NCBI GenBank assembly: GCA_036675475.1
Contig: JAKFEY010000042.1
Coordinates: 1 to 64,000 of the forward strand
Length of the DNA: 64,000 nucleotides
Direction: 5' to 3'
Source: JALYRV01 sp036675475
GTDB lineage: Bacteria; Acidobacteriota; Vicinamibacteria; Vicinamibacterales; SCN-69-37
The notes beneath the pieces are model-generated. The model saw nothing but the letters and a program-made list of their open reading frames with translations. It ran no database searches and was not told the DNA's origin. The translations under genes and the position numbers were made by a program. Positions 23,227 through 33,277 of the stretch are shown piece after piece (positions within the stretch are counted from its first letter, which is position 1; every line of letters starts with the position of its first letter).

Positions 23227-24511
23227 ACTCGTAACGCAGAGCTTCGATGGGGTCCAGCCGCGAGGCGCGGACGGCGGGAATCATGCCGAAGAGGACGCCG
23301 ACGCCGGCGGAGAAGCCGAGGCCGAGGGCGAACGACCACCAGGGCAGCGAGATGGGGAAGCCCGAGACCAGGTGGATGAGCAGGCCGATGCCGCTGCCGA
23401 GCAGAATCCCGATGATGCCGCCGGTGGAGGTGACGAACACCGCCTCGAGCAGGAACTGCCAGAGAATCTCGACGCGCCGCGCGCCAAGCGCCTTGCGCAC
23501 GCCGATCTCGCGCGTGCGCTCGGTCACGCTGATCGTCATGATGGCCATGACGCCGATGCCGCCGACCATCAGCGCGATCGAGGAGATGACGACCAGCGCG
23601 AAGAACGTGGCGGCGCTGATCTGATCCCAGAGCTTCAGGATCGAGTCCTGCGTGAGCACGTCGAAGTCGTTCGGCTGATCGAGGCGCAGGTTGTGCCGGA
23701 TCCGCATGACCTCCTCCACCTCGCGCAGCGCGACTTCCCGATCCACGCCGGGCCGCGGCACCGCCGCCAGCAGGATGCTGCGCATCTCGCCGCGCCCCGC
23801 GCGGAACGCGCGGATGCCGAACTGCTTCTGGTACGTCGTGTGCGGAATGATGACGAAGTCGTCGACGCCGACGTTGAACCCGCCCGGCGTGGGCCGCGGC
23901 TCGACGACGCCGACCACGGTGAACTGGCGGAAGCCGAGCCGCACCGTCTTACCGAGCGGATCGACGCTCGGGAACAGCGCCTTGTAGGCGGTCTGGCCGA
24001 GCACGATCACGTCGGCGCGGCGGTCCACCTCGCTGCCGGTGAAGAACCGCCCGGCTTCCAGGTCGAGCCGCATCACTTCGGCGTAAGCCTCGGTGCTGCC
24101 GAGCACCTGCAGCAGCTTCGTGCGCTCGCCGCCGTAGTAAACGCGCTCCTGCGTCGGCGGGCCGCCGTCGCCAAGAATGATGTCGACCGTCTGAATCGAG
24201 GGCGCGCCGCGCTCGATGGCCAGCGCGTCCTGCGGTGTCATGTTCGGCCGCTGCAGCAGATCCTGGAAGTCCGCGCCCGACGCCATGCTTACGCCGCTGA
24301 ACTTGGCGACGAAGATCGTGTCGGGCCCCACCGCGGCGATCGAATCGCGCAGCGACTGATCGAAGCCGCGAATCAGCGCCGTCATGCCGACAATCGACGT
24401 GATGCCGATGACGACGCCCAGCACCGTGAGCCCCGACCGCATCTTGTTGTTGCGGACGGTGTCGTACGCCATGCGTACGATTTCGTCGAGCAGCCCTGCG
24501 CGGATGGCCAT
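23225..24511 (-). CDS. MacB/FtsX-type ABC transporter permease (second)
   Basis: A 428-residue membrane protein with the MacB layout: TM1 at residues about 22-45 (RSGLTVLGVVIGITSIVGM), a large periplasmic MacB-type domain (residues about 50-280) and three C-terminal helices, with ERTREIGVRKALGARRVEILWQFLLEAVF as the FtsX coupling segment. No ATPase domain is fused. It is the distal gene of the operon and its leader is the dispersed GC-rich repeat. Confidence 0.9.
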   Translation of the reverse strand: MAIRAGLLDEIVRMAYDTVRNNKMRSGLTVLGVVIGITSIVGMTALIRGFDQSLRDSIAAVGPDTIFVAKFSGVSMASGADFQDLLQRPNMTPQDALAIERGAPSIQTVDIILGDGGPPTQERVYYGGERTKLLQVLGSTEAYAEVMRLDLEAGRFFTGSEVDRRADVIVLGQTAYKALFPSVDPLGKTVRLGFRQFTVVGVVEPRPTPGGFNVGVDDFVIIPHTTYQKQFGIRAFRAGRGEMRSILLAAVPRPGVDREVALREVEEVMRIRHNLRLDQPNDFDVLTQDSILKLWDQISAATFFALVVISSIALMVGGIGVMAIMTISVTERTREIGVRKALGARRVEILWQFLLEAVFVTSTGGIIGILLGSGIGLLIHLVSGFPISLPWWSFALGLGFSAGVGVLFGMIPAVRASRLDPIEALRYE

Positions 24512-24512
24512 C

Positions 24513-24590
24513 TATTTCCCTCCGGCGGGGGCCCCTGCACCCCGCCTGGCCTCGTCGCTCGCGGGGCCCCCACGCCCCGCTCCGCTCCTC
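24513..24590 (-). repeat. GC-rich dispersed repeat (copy 2), supplies permease leader
   Basis: The 83 bp between the two permease genes, read on the minus strand, contain GGGGGCCCCGCGAGCGACGAGG and end CCCCCGCCGGAGGG followed by the start codon. It is closely related to 8645-8716 over about 74 bp, including the GGAG ribosome binding site at the end. Confidence 0.8.
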
Positions 24591-24594
24591 GGCA

Positions 24595-25818
<1,224 letters not shown>

Positions 25819-25821
25819 GTC

Positions 25822-27171
25822 CTACTGTCGCGTGGTGCCCACGGCCGGCACCACCTTCACCGGGTCGCCATCCTGCAAGGATCGTACGGAGCTGAACGGC
25901 CCGACGATCACCTCGTCGCCCGCTTTCAGGCCGGTGACGACTTCGAAGAAGCGCTCGCCGGCGATGCCCGTCTTGACCGGCGTGAACACCGCGCGGCCGT
26001 CCTTCACGAGGAACACGCCCTCGAGCTCCTTGCGCGTCTGCCCGGCCGGCAGCTGCGCATCGGCTGGCGCGGCGGCGGGGCGGCGCGGGCGGCGCTCGCC
26101 CTCGGCCGGCGCCGGCTCGCGGACGATGTCGCCCTTCTGATCGACGACCATTTCGCGCACGGTCGTCGCCTGAATCGGGACGGCGACGGTCTGGGTGCGC
26201 GTGGCCGTGGTGATCTCGGCCGTGCAGGTGAAGCCGGGCCGGATGTCGGGCACTTCGCCCTCGAGCTGCACGACCACCTTGAAGTTGGTCGCGGTGCGCG
26301 CGCCGGTGGCGCCGGCGGCCTGAATCGGGCTGTTGCCGACTTCGGTGACCTTGCCGGTGTAGGTGCGATCCGGAAACGCGTCGATGGTGATCTTCGCGGT
26401 CTGGCCGATCTGCACGTAGGGGATGTCCGTTTCGTCGACTTCGACTTCCGCCTCGATGACCGACATGTCGGCGATCGTCAGCAGCACGGTGCCGGCGTTG
26501 TTCATGGTGCCGACCACCACCATTTCGCCTTCCTCGATGTTGCGCCGCGTGACGAGGCCGCTGATGGGCGCGTCGATGCGGACCTTGCTCAGATCGAGAC
26601 GCGCGCCCGAGAGGCTGGCCTGTTCCTGGCGCAGGCGGCTTTCCGCCGCCGTGACCGCCTGCAGCTGCGCGCGCAGGTCGCCTTCGCGCAGCGATACTTC
26701 GCTTTGCGCGCGCTCGAGCACCTCACGCGTGATCAGGCCTTCCTTGGCGAGCTCCTGCTGGCGGCGCAGGTTGTCCTGCGCCTGCTTGAGCGCCACGCGC
26801 GTGTTCTCCACCGCGGTGCGCGACTGCGCGACCGCGGAGCGCGCGCCTTCGAGTCCGGCCTCGCTGCGCTGCACGGCGCTGGTCAGGTTGCGCGGATCGA
26901 TCTGCAGCAGCAGCTGACCGGCCTGGACGCGGTCGCCTTCGTTGACGGCGAGGCTCGTCACGCGGCCCATCGTGTCGGCCGAGATGTCGACCGACCGCTT
27001 CGGCTGCAGCGTGCCGCTGGCCGAGACGATGGCCTCGAGATCGCGCTTCTGCAGTTTCTCGACGTTGACCTCGACACCCGACTCGCGCTTGAAGTTCAGG
27101 TTGGCGAAGACGATGGCGCCGAGCACCACGACGATGCCGAGCGCGATCAGAATCTTCTTTCCACGACTCAT
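25822..27171 (-). CDS. Membrane-fusion protein (HlyD/MacA type)
   Basis: Periplasmic adaptor of 449 residues. An N-terminal membrane anchor (KILIALGIVVVLGAIVFA, residues about 5-22) is followed by a barrel segment, a long coiled-coil hairpin rich in Ala/Gln/Glu (residues about 100-190), a lipoyl half-motif (APISGLVTRRNIEEGEMV), and a beta-barrel/MP domain. An Arg/Pro/Ala-rich insert (EPAPAEGERRPRRPAAAPADAQLPAG) near residues 355-380 is unusual. ATG 27171 gives a proper MSRGKK start. The stop is 3 bp from the first permease gene. Confidence 0.9.
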   Translation of the reverse strand: MSRGKKILIALGIVVVLGAIVFANLNFKRESGVEVNVEKLQKRDLEAIVSASGTLQPKRSVDISADTMGRVTSLAVNEGDRVQAGQLLLQIDPRNLTSAVQRSEAGLEGARSAVAQSRTAVENTRVALKQAQDNLRRQQELAKEGLITREVLERAQSEVSLREGDLRAQLQAVTAAESRLRQEQASLSGARLDLSKVRIDAPISGLVTRRNIEEGEMVVVGTMNNAGTVLLTIADMSVIEAEVEVDETDIPYVQIGQTAKITIDAFPDRTYTGKVTEVGNSPIQAAGATGARTATNFKVVVQLEGEVPDIRPGFTCTAEITTATRTQTVAVPIQATTVREMVVDQKGDIVREPAPAEGERRPRRPAAAPADAQLPAGQTRKELEGVFLVKDGRAVFTPVKTGIAGERFFEVVTGLKAGDEVIVGPFSSVRSLQDGDPVKVVPAVGTTRQ

Positions 27172-27176
27172 GCTGA

Positions 27177-27896
27177 TTAGCTCCGTGACGAAATGAACGC
27201 GGCAAAGCCCAGCGCGATGACGAAGTAGATGCCGAACAGCACCATGGCCACCGAGCTCGTCTTGCGCTTGTAGAGGACCGCGATCCCGACCGACAGCACG
27301 AACAGCCACCAGAGCAGGAATAGATCCATCATGCCGAGCAGCCGCGCGGCAAAGGACGATTCATCCAGCATCGGGAAGAGCACGCCCAGGTTGGTCGCCC
27401 CGGTCATCGTGCCCTTCACGTAGTTGATGGGCGTGGTGACGAGGAACGCGAGCGCCGAGATGATCTGCGAGTGCGCCACCACCGCCATCACCTGCTTGAA
27501 GGTGGCCGAGCCGCCCATCAGCGCGTTGAAGATGGCGTAGAGGATGCCGCCCATGATCAGCGCGCCGAGCGGCACGCCGACGATGAACTGCACGGCGCCC
27601 ATGTAGGCGGCGTACTTCGACATGCTGCGCATGCCTTCGTACTGCTCGTCGGTGACGGTGTTGCCGAATGCCTCCTGCTGGGAGACGGCCTGATCGAGCC
27701 AGGCCTGCTGGCCGCGCTCGCTCGACAGCAGCAGCCCGACGGCCAGGGTCGAGATGATGGTGACGAGCATCAGCGCGCCGCCCACGCGCGGCGCGGCGAC
27801 GATTTTCTCGAAGGTGGCGCGCGGCGCCGTGATGACGCCGACGGCGCGCGACATCAGGCTCGGGGGTGTGGGACGTTCCGCAACAGGCTCAGACAT
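27177..27896 (-). CDS. Yip1-domain membrane protein
   Basis: A 239-residue protein with five or so hydrophobic segments and the bacterial Yip1-like N-terminus (AVGVITAPRATFEKIVAAPRVGGALMLVTIISTL). Function is unknown in bacteria; such genes often lie next to exporters of this kind. It starts the minus-strand operon, 5 bp before the membrane-fusion gene. The N-terminus is charged and lacks a signal peptide. Confidence 0.75.
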   Translation of the reverse strand: MSEPVAERPTPPSLMSRAVGVITAPRATFEKIVAAPRVGGALMLVTIISTLAVGLLLSSERGQQAWLDQAVSQQEAFGNTVTDEQYEGMRSMSKYAAYMGAVQFIVGVPLGALIMGGILYAIFNALMGGSATFKQVMAVVAHSQIISALAFLVTTPINYVKGTMTGATNLGVLFPMLDESSFAARLLGMMDLFLLWWLFVLSVGIAVLYKRKTSSVAMVLFGIYFVIALGFAAFISSRS

Positions 27897-27928
27897 GGCT
27901 CACTCGGACCTCGGGTTTGGGAGTCGCA

Positions 27929-27944
27929 ATTCCATACGTGGAAT
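27929..27944. promoter_or_regulatory. Palindrome between divergent promoters
   Basis: ATTCCATACGTGGAAT, an inverted repeat with 6-bp arms and a TACG centre, lies in the 111-bp gap between the divergent Yip1 operon and the outer-membrane protein gene. It could be an operator for either side, but no regulator gene is adjacent. Confidence 0.35.
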
Positions 27945-28007
27945 GGACGCCGATTGTTTCGAAATCGGGCAGTTCTTTGGGGGAGTGACTGCGAGTATTC
28001 TCGCTTA

Positions 28008-28937
28008 ATGCCCCGCTATCCGGCTCTGCTGCTTCTGACGCTGCTTGTCGCCGCGCCCGCGTCGGCCCAAACCTTCGAAACGGCCGGCGCGCGCGCGCTC
28101 GGGATGGGCGGCGCCTTCGTGGGCGTGGCCGACGACGTCACCGCCATCTGGTGGAACCCGGCGGGCCTCGCCACCGGCGGGTTCGTGGGGCTCGCCCTGG
28201 AGCGCCACAGCTTCGAGCGGCAGCCGCCTGACCTGTTTGGCCACGCGCCGTCCACCGAGCGCTCGTCGTGGTTTCTCGGGGCCGGATCGCTTCCGCTCGG
28301 CCTGTCGTACGTGCGCACGCGCGAGACATTCTTCACGTACGGCCCGGCCGACGAGCCCGTCTCGCGCGAGCTGACCACGCATCAGGCGGGCGTCACCGTG
28401 CTGCAGTCGCTCACCGATACCATCGTCGTGGCGGGCACCCTCAAATATGTGCGGGGCGGCGCCGCCGCGGGGATGACCGGCACGGCGCTCGAGAGCGAGG
28501 CCGGGAACGCCTTCGACGCGGACGTGGCCGTCATGGCCACCGCGGGGGACCTGAAAGCGGGCCTGACGTTGAAGAATCTGACCAGCCCGGCCTTCGAGGC
28601 GCCGGACGGCACCCGCCTGGAGCTGCCGCTGCTGGCCCGGGCCGGCATCTCGTATCTGGCCACCCCGGCCCTGACGGTGGCGGTGGATTTCGACCTGAAG
28701 GCGCAACAATCCGGGCCGGACAGGCGCCGCGCCGTCGCCATTGGCACCGAATATCGACTGGTCCGCTTCGCGGTGCGGGCAGGTGCCCGAATGGACACGA
28801 TTGGGGATTCCCGGCCCCTGGGGACTGTCGGAGGAAGCTACGCCGTCCGAAATGGAGTGTGGGTAGATGGGTGGGCCGCGGCCGGCGCAGAGGGCGCCGA
28901 ACGGGGCTGGGGTGTGGCCGGGCGGATCGTTTATTGA
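28008..28937 (+). CDS. Outer-membrane beta-barrel protein, PorV/FadL-like
   Basis: The 309-residue protein starts with a signal peptide (MPRYPALLLLTLLVAAPASA, cleavage after ASA). It then has ARALGMGGAFVGVADDVTAIWWNPAGLA, the N-terminal motif of PorV/PorQ-type and related FadL-like barrels. The rest alternates in a beta-strand pattern and ends in GVAGRIVY with a C-terminal Tyr, as expected for BAM substrates. Cargo and partner are unknown. pilB begins 67 bp later with its own promoter. Confidence 0.8.
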   Translation: MPRYPALLLLTLLVAAPASAQTFETAGARALGMGGAFVGVADDVTAIWWNPAGLATGGFVGLALERHSFERQPPDLFGHAPSTERSSWFLGAGSLPLGLSYVRTRETFFTYGPADEPVSRELTTHQAGVTVLQSLTDTIVVAGTLKYVRGGAAAGMTGTALESEAGNAFDADVAVMATAGDLKAGLTLKNLTSPAFEAPDGTRLELPLLARAGISYLATPALTVAVDFDLKAQQSGPDRRRAVAIGTEYRLVRFAVRAGARMDTIGDSRPLGTVGGSYAVRNGVWVDGWAAAGAEGAERGWGVAGRIVY

Positions 28938-28962
28938 CAAAATTCGTCACCCCGGCGATGAT
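28934..28962 (+). promoter_or_regulatory. Sigma-70-type promoter for pilB
   Basis: A perfect TTGACA (28934-28939) overlaps the stop codon of the preceding gene and lies 17 bp from GATGAT (28957-28962), a 4/6 match to the -10 box. pilB starts 43 bp further. It is the only well-spaced vegetative promoter seen at the head of the pilus cluster. Confidence 0.55.
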
Positions 28963-29004
28963 CCCCCTTCCCCCAGCATTACTCGGACCGCGAAGAATCC
29001 ATAG

Positions 29005-30777
29005 ATGGCTGTACGCATCGGCGAGCTTCTTCTTAAGGAGAAGCGGATCACGCCACAGCAGTTGCAGGAGGCCCTCAATGCGCAGAAGGCCAATGGCGGC
29101 AAGCTGGGGGCGAGCCTCGTCAAGCTGGGATTCGTGCGCGACGAGGAGATTACGGCCCTCCTCAGCAAGCAGTACGGCGTTCCCTCGATAAACCTCGCCC
29201 AGTTCGAGCTCGATCCGGCCGTCATCAAGCTCGTGCCCGCCGACACGGCGGTCAAGTACCAGATCGTTCCGCTCGCCCGCAACGGCGCGTCGCTGACCAT
29301 CGCGATGACCGATCCCACCAACGTGTTCGCCATGGACGACATCAAGTTCATGACGGGCTACAACGTCGAGCCCGTGGTGGCGTCCGAGATCGCGGTGCTC
29401 GAGGCGATCGAGCGCTATTACGCGGGGGCCGCCACCAAGGCGTCGCAGGTGTCGTCGAGCGGCGGCGGCGCGGGCTCGGCGCTCAGCTCGCTCGAGTTCG
29501 CCACCAAGGCGCTCGAGGATCTGCCGGAGGTCGAGGACGACAGCGTCGAGATGCTCCAGGACATGGAGGAGATCGACGTCGCGTCGCTCGAGCGGCAGGG
29601 CGGGGAGGCCCCCGTCATCCGCCTCGTGAACGTCGTCCTCATGTCAGCCATCTCGAAGGGCGCGAGCGACATCCACATCGAGCCGTACGAGAAGGAGTAC
29701 CGCATCCGGTACCGCGTCGACGGCATCCTCTACAACATCATGTCGCCGCCGATGAAGTTCCGCGACGCGATCTCGTCGCGCGTGAAGATCATGGCGAAGC
29801 TCGACATCGCCGAGAAGCGGCTGCCGCAGGACGGCCGCATCAAGATCCGCTTCAACGACAACGGCAGCTCGCGCGAGATCGACTTCCGCGTGTCGGTGCT
29901 GCCGACGCTGTTCGGCGAAAAGATCGTCATGCGTCTGCTCGACAAGACGAAGCTGATGCTCGACATGACGAAGCTCGGCTTCGAGCAGGAATCGCTGACG
30001 CGCTTCGAGGCCGCGATCATGAAGCCGTGGGGCATGGTGCTGGTCACGGGCCCCACCGGCAGCGGCAAGACGAACACGCTGTACTCGTCGATCTCGAAGA
30101 TCAACACGCCGGAAACCAACATCATGACGGCCGAGGATCCGGTCGAGTTCAACCTGCCCGGCATCAACCAGGTGCAGGTGCGCGAGAACATCGGCCTGAA
30201 CTTCGCCGCCGCGCTGCGGTCGTTCCTGCGCCAGGATCCGAACATCATCCTCGTCGGCGAAATCCGCGATTTCGAAACGGCGGAAATCGCCGTCAAGGCC
30301 GCGCTCACCGGCCACCTCGTGCTGTCGACGCTGCACACCAACGACGCGCCGAGCACGATCAACCGCCTGATGAACATGGGCATCGAGCCGTTCCTCGTGG
30401 CCAGCTCGGTCAACCTGATCTGCGCGCAGCGCCTCGTGCGGCGCATCTGCGCGAACTGCAAGGTCGAGCATCCGCTGCCGGCGCAGGGCCTGATCGACGC
30501 CGGCTTTTCGCCCGAGGACGCGGCCGCGGTCGTGCCCATGAAGGGCGAGGGCTGCGACAAGTGCAACCGCACCGGCTACAAGGGCCGCGTCGGCCTCTAC
30601 GAAGTCATGGAAGTCAACGAACAGCTCCGCGAGCTGATCCTCGTCGGCGCCTCCGCGCTCGAACTGCGGCGCAAGGCGGTCGAGGACGGCATGCTGACGC
30701 TGCGCATGAGCGGCCTTCGCAAGGTGAAGGAAGGCCTGACGACGATTGAAGAAGTCGCGAGGGAGACCGTCAAATGA
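29005..30777 (+). CDS. pilB: Type IV pilus assembly ATPase PilB
   Basis: Hexameric extension motor that drives pilin polymerisation. The 590-residue protein has a GspE N-domain (residues 1-140), then a C-terminal ATPase with HIEPYEKEYRIRYRVDG, Walker A GPTGSGKTN at about 347-355, and DPVEFNLPGINQVQV. The ATPase continues with GEIRDFETAEIA and TLHTNDAPSTINRL. Two CxxC pairs (C482/C485 and C517/C520) form the zinc site. Its stop overlaps the pilT start (ATGA). Motor polarity is inferred from family and partner pilT. Confidence 0.97.
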   Translation: MAVRIGELLLKEKRITPQQLQEALNAQKANGGKLGASLVKLGFVRDEEITALLSKQYGVPSINLAQFELDPAVIKLVPADTAVKYQIVPLARNGASLTIAMTDPTNVFAMDDIKFMTGYNVEPVVASEIAVLEAIERYYAGAATKASQVSSSGGGAGSALSSLEFATKALEDLPEVEDDSVEMLQDMEEIDVASLERQGGEAPVIRLVNVVLMSAISKGASDIHIEPYEKEYRIRYRVDGILYNIMSPPMKFRDAISSRVKIMAKLDIAEKRLPQDGRIKIRFNDNGSSREIDFRVSVLPTLFGEKIVMRLLDKTKLMLDMTKLGFEQESLTRFEAAIMKPWGMVLVTGPTGSGKTNTLYSSISKINTPETNIMTAEDPVEFNLPGINQVQVRENIGLNFAAALRSFLRQDPNIILVGEIRDFETAEIAVKAALTGHLVLSTLHTNDAPSTINRLMNMGIEPFLVASSVNLICAQRLVRRICANCKVEHPLPAQGLIDAGFSPEDAAAVVPMKGEGCDKCNRTGYKGRVGLYEVMEVNEQLRELILVGASALELRRKAVEDGMLTLRMSGLRKVKEGLTTIEEVARETVK

Positions 30778-31895
30778 CATTGCCCGAACTGCTGAAGATG
30801 ACCGTCGACATGGGCGGATCGGACCTGCACCTCACCACGAATTCACCGCCGCAGGTGCGCGTGGACGGCGGGTTGCGGCGGCTCGACCTGCCGCCGCTCG
30901 GCGCCGCCGAAACGAAGCAGCTGTCCTACAGCGTGCTCACCGACGCGCAGAAGAAGCGGTTCGAAGAGACGCAGGAGCTGGACCTGGCATTCGGCATCCG
31001 CGGCCTCGCCCGCTTCCGCTGCAACGTCTTCAACCAGCGCGGGGCCGTGGCGGCCGTCTTCCGTCAGATTCCGGAGACCATCCGCGGCTTCGAGGAATTG
31101 AACCTGCCGCCGATTCTGGCCACGCTCTCGGAGCGGCCGCGCGGCCTGGTGCTGGTCACCGGCCCCACCGGCAGCGGCAAGTCGACGACGCTGGCGGCGA
31201 TGCTCGACAAGATCAACAACGAGCGCGACGCGCACATCCTGACGATTGAAGATCCGATCGAGTACATCCACCCGCACAAGAAGTGCCTGGTGAACCAGCG
31301 CGAGGTGCACAGCGACACGCAGAGCTTCTCGGGCGCGCTGCGCGCGGCGCTGCGCGAAGACCCCGACGTCGTGCTCATCGGCGAGCTGCGCGATCTCGAG
31401 ACGATCGAATCGGCGCTGCGCATCGCCGAGACGGGCCACCTGACGTTCGCGACGCTGCACACCAACTCGGCCGCGCAGACCGTCAACCGCATCATCGACG
31501 TCTTTCCCGCGCACCAGCAGGGGCAGATTCGCACGCAGCTGTCGCTGGTGCTCGAAGGCATCGTGTCGCAGACGCTGCTGCCGAAGGCCACCGGCAGCGG
31601 GCGCGTCGTGGCGATGGAGATCCTCGTGCCGACGCCCGCGATTCGCAACCTGATTCGCGACGACAAGGTGCACCAGATCTATTCGTCGATGCAGGCGGGG
31701 CAGGAGAAGCTCGGCATGCAGACCATGAACCAGTCGCTGGCGACGCTCGTGCAGCGCCGGTTGATCACGCGCGACGAGGCGCTCAACGCCTCGTCGCTGC
31801 GCGACGAGCTGATCGAGATGATGGCGCGCGGTGCCGGCGTCGTGGCCGGCGCCGGTTTGAACAGACCCGGAATGCCTCCCCGGCCAACCCGTTAA
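30774..31895 (+). CDS. pilT: Type IV pilus retraction ATPase PilT
   Basis: A 373-residue PilT: MTLPELLKMTVDMGGSDLHLT, Walker A GPTGSGKST at about 126-134, GELRDLETIESALRIAETGHL, and the PilT-specific AIRNLIRDDK near residues 287-296. It depolymerises pili for twitching. The C-terminal end is Gly/Ala/Pro-rich. It is translated with pilB through an ATGA overlap. Confidence 0.97.
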   Translation: MTLPELLKMTVDMGGSDLHLTTNSPPQVRVDGGLRRLDLPPLGAAETKQLSYSVLTDAQKKRFEETQELDLAFGIRGLARFRCNVFNQRGAVAAVFRQIPETIRGFEELNLPPILATLSERPRGLVLVTGPTGSGKSTTLAAMLDKINNERDAHILTIEDPIEYIHPHKKCLVNQREVHSDTQSFSGALRAALREDPDVVLIGELRDLETIESALRIAETGHLTFATLHTNSAAQTVNRIIDVFPAHQQGQIRTQLSLVLEGIVSQTLLPKATGSGRVVAMEILVPTPAIRNLIRDDKVHQIYSSMQAGQEKLGMQTMNQSLATLVQRRLITRDEALNASSLRDELIEMMARGAGVVAGAGLNRPGMPPRPTR

Positions 31896-31904
31896 CAGAA
31901 ACGT

Positions 31905-31935
31905 AGATGGTAAATCGTAAATAGCAACGGTTAAC
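31905..31935 (+). repeat. Short heptad-like stretch between pilT and pilC
   Basis: GGTAAAT, CGTAAAT, AGCAACG and GTTAACG follow with a roughly 7-bp period in the 43-bp gap. It is too short and degenerate to be certain, and resembles a decayed array. Confidence 0.4.
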
Positions 31936-31938
31936 GAT

Positions 31939-33141
31939 ATGCCTACATTTGCCTATTCAGGACGCAGCCGGACCGGACAAACCGTGCGCGGCGAGCGCGT
32001 CGCCGAGTCGATGGACGCGCTGACGAGCGCGCTCCGGCGCGAGCAGATCAACGTCACGCGCGTCGAGCCGGTGAAGGCCAGGGCCGACAAGTCGAAGACC
32101 AACAAGTCGGTGCCGGCCAAGAACCTCGCCGTCTTCACGCGCCAGTTCTCGGTCATGATCGACGCCGGCCTGCCGCTCGTGCAGTGCCTCGAGATTCTCG
32201 GCAAGCAGGAGGCGGACAAGAACTTCTCGAAGGTCATTCTGCTCACCCGCGAGGACGTCGAAAGCGGCGCGGCGCTGGCCGACGCCATGAAGAAGTACCC
32301 GAAGACGTTCGACCCGCTCTACACGAACATGATTGCGGCGGGCGAGGCGGGCGGCATCCTCGACACCATCCTCAAGCGGCTCGCGACCTACATCGAGAAG
32401 AACGTCAAGCTGAAGTCGCAGGTCAAGTCCGCGATGATCTATCCGGTGGCGGTCATCGTGATTGCCGCGGTCGTCGTCGCGGCCATCCTGTGGAAGGTCA
32501 TCCCGACGTTCGCGGAGCTGTTCGAGGGGCTCGGCGCCGAACTGCCGGCCCCGACGCTGGTCGTGATCTGGCTGAGCAACCAGCTCGTGAGCTACGGCCT
32601 GTACTTCATCATCGCGATGATCGGCGCCGGCTACATGCTCAAGCGCTACTACCAGACCTCCGGCGGCCGGCGCGTGATCGACGGCCTGCTGCTGAAGGCG
32701 CCGATTCTCGGCATCATCCTGCGCAAGATCGCCGTGGCGCGGTTCTGCCGCACGCTGTCCACGCTCATGGCGTCCGGCGTGCCGATTCTCGACGGGCTGG
32801 ACATCACCGCGCGGACGGCCGGCAACGCCATCGTCGAGGACGCGGTGCAGGCCACCCGCACGCGCATCGAGCGCGGCGAAACCGTGTCGGGTCCGTTGAA
32901 GGAAACCGGGGTCTTCCCGCCGATGGTCACGCAGATGATCAACGTCGGCGAAACCACGGGCGCGCTCGACACCATGCTGTCGAAGATCGCCGACTTCTAC
33001 GAGGAGGAAGTCGACACCGCCGTGGCCGGCCTGCTGACGCTGCTCGAGCCGGTCATGATCGCGTTTCTCGGCGTGGTGGTCGGCGGCATCGTCATCGCGA
33101 TGTACCTGCCGATGTTCGATCTGATCAGCAAGCTGTCATGA
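31939..33141 (+). CDS. pilC: Type IV pilus inner-membrane platform protein PilC
   Basis: The 400-residue protein has two GspF repeats: FTRQFSVMIDAGLPLVQCLEIL (residues about 65-86) with a first TM near SAMIYPVAVIVIAAVVVAAILW, and FCRTLSTLMASGVPILDGLDIT with the last TM in LEPVMIAFLGVVVGGIVIAMYLPMF. It anchors PilB/PilT in the inner membrane. The C-terminal helix FDLISKLS is typical. The stop is followed by a long repeat block before pilS. Confidence 0.96.
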   Translation: MPTFAYSGRSRTGQTVRGERVAESMDALTSALRREQINVTRVEPVKARADKSKTNKSVPAKNLAVFTRQFSVMIDAGLPLVQCLEILGKQEADKNFSKVILLTREDVESGAALADAMKKYPKTFDPLYTNMIAAGEAGGILDTILKRLATYIEKNVKLKSQVKSAMIYPVAVIVIAAVVVAAILWKVIPTFAELFEGLGAELPAPTLVVIWLSNQLVSYGLYFIIAMIGAGYMLKRYYQTSGGRRVIDGLLLKAPILGIILRKIAVARFCRTLSTLMASGVPILDGLDITARTAGNAIVEDAVQATRTRIERGETVSGPLKETGVFPPMVTQMINVGETTGALDTMLSKIADFYEEEVDTAVAGLLTLLEPVMIAFLGVVVGGIVIAMYLPMFDLISKLS

Positions 33142-33143
33142 GG

Positions 33144-33277
33144 GGTTGCTGGTTTCTGGTTGCTGGGTGTCGGTGCGAGCCGCGGGCGACAACGCGCCCG
33201 CGGCTAATCAAGACCAGCCGGCGGGCCGTTGTGCCCGCCGGCTCATACCAGCCACCAGCCACCAGCCACCAGCAACC
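33144..33277 (+). repeat. Heptad arrays around a pair of inverted hairpins, pilC-pilS
   Basis: GGTTGCT/GGTTTCT heptads (33144-33175) are followed by two perfect 28-nt hairpins facing opposite ways, then ACCAGCC/ACCAGCA heptads that end at the pilS GTG (33278). The entire 136-bp gap is repeat material and no ribosome binding site is left in front of pilS. Confidence 0.88.
33178..33243 (+). repeat. Inverted pair of 28-nt CGTTGT-loop hairpins (copies B' and B)
   Basis: Copy B' (33178-33205) has arms AGCCGCGGGCG and CGCCCGCGGCT around ACAACG, which is CGTTGT on the other strand. Copy B (33216-33243) has arms AGCCGGCGGGC and GCCCGCCGGCT around CGTTGT. Both stems are perfect 11-mers and differ in the inner seven pairs. 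The spacer between them is AATCAAGACC. Confidence 0.88.
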
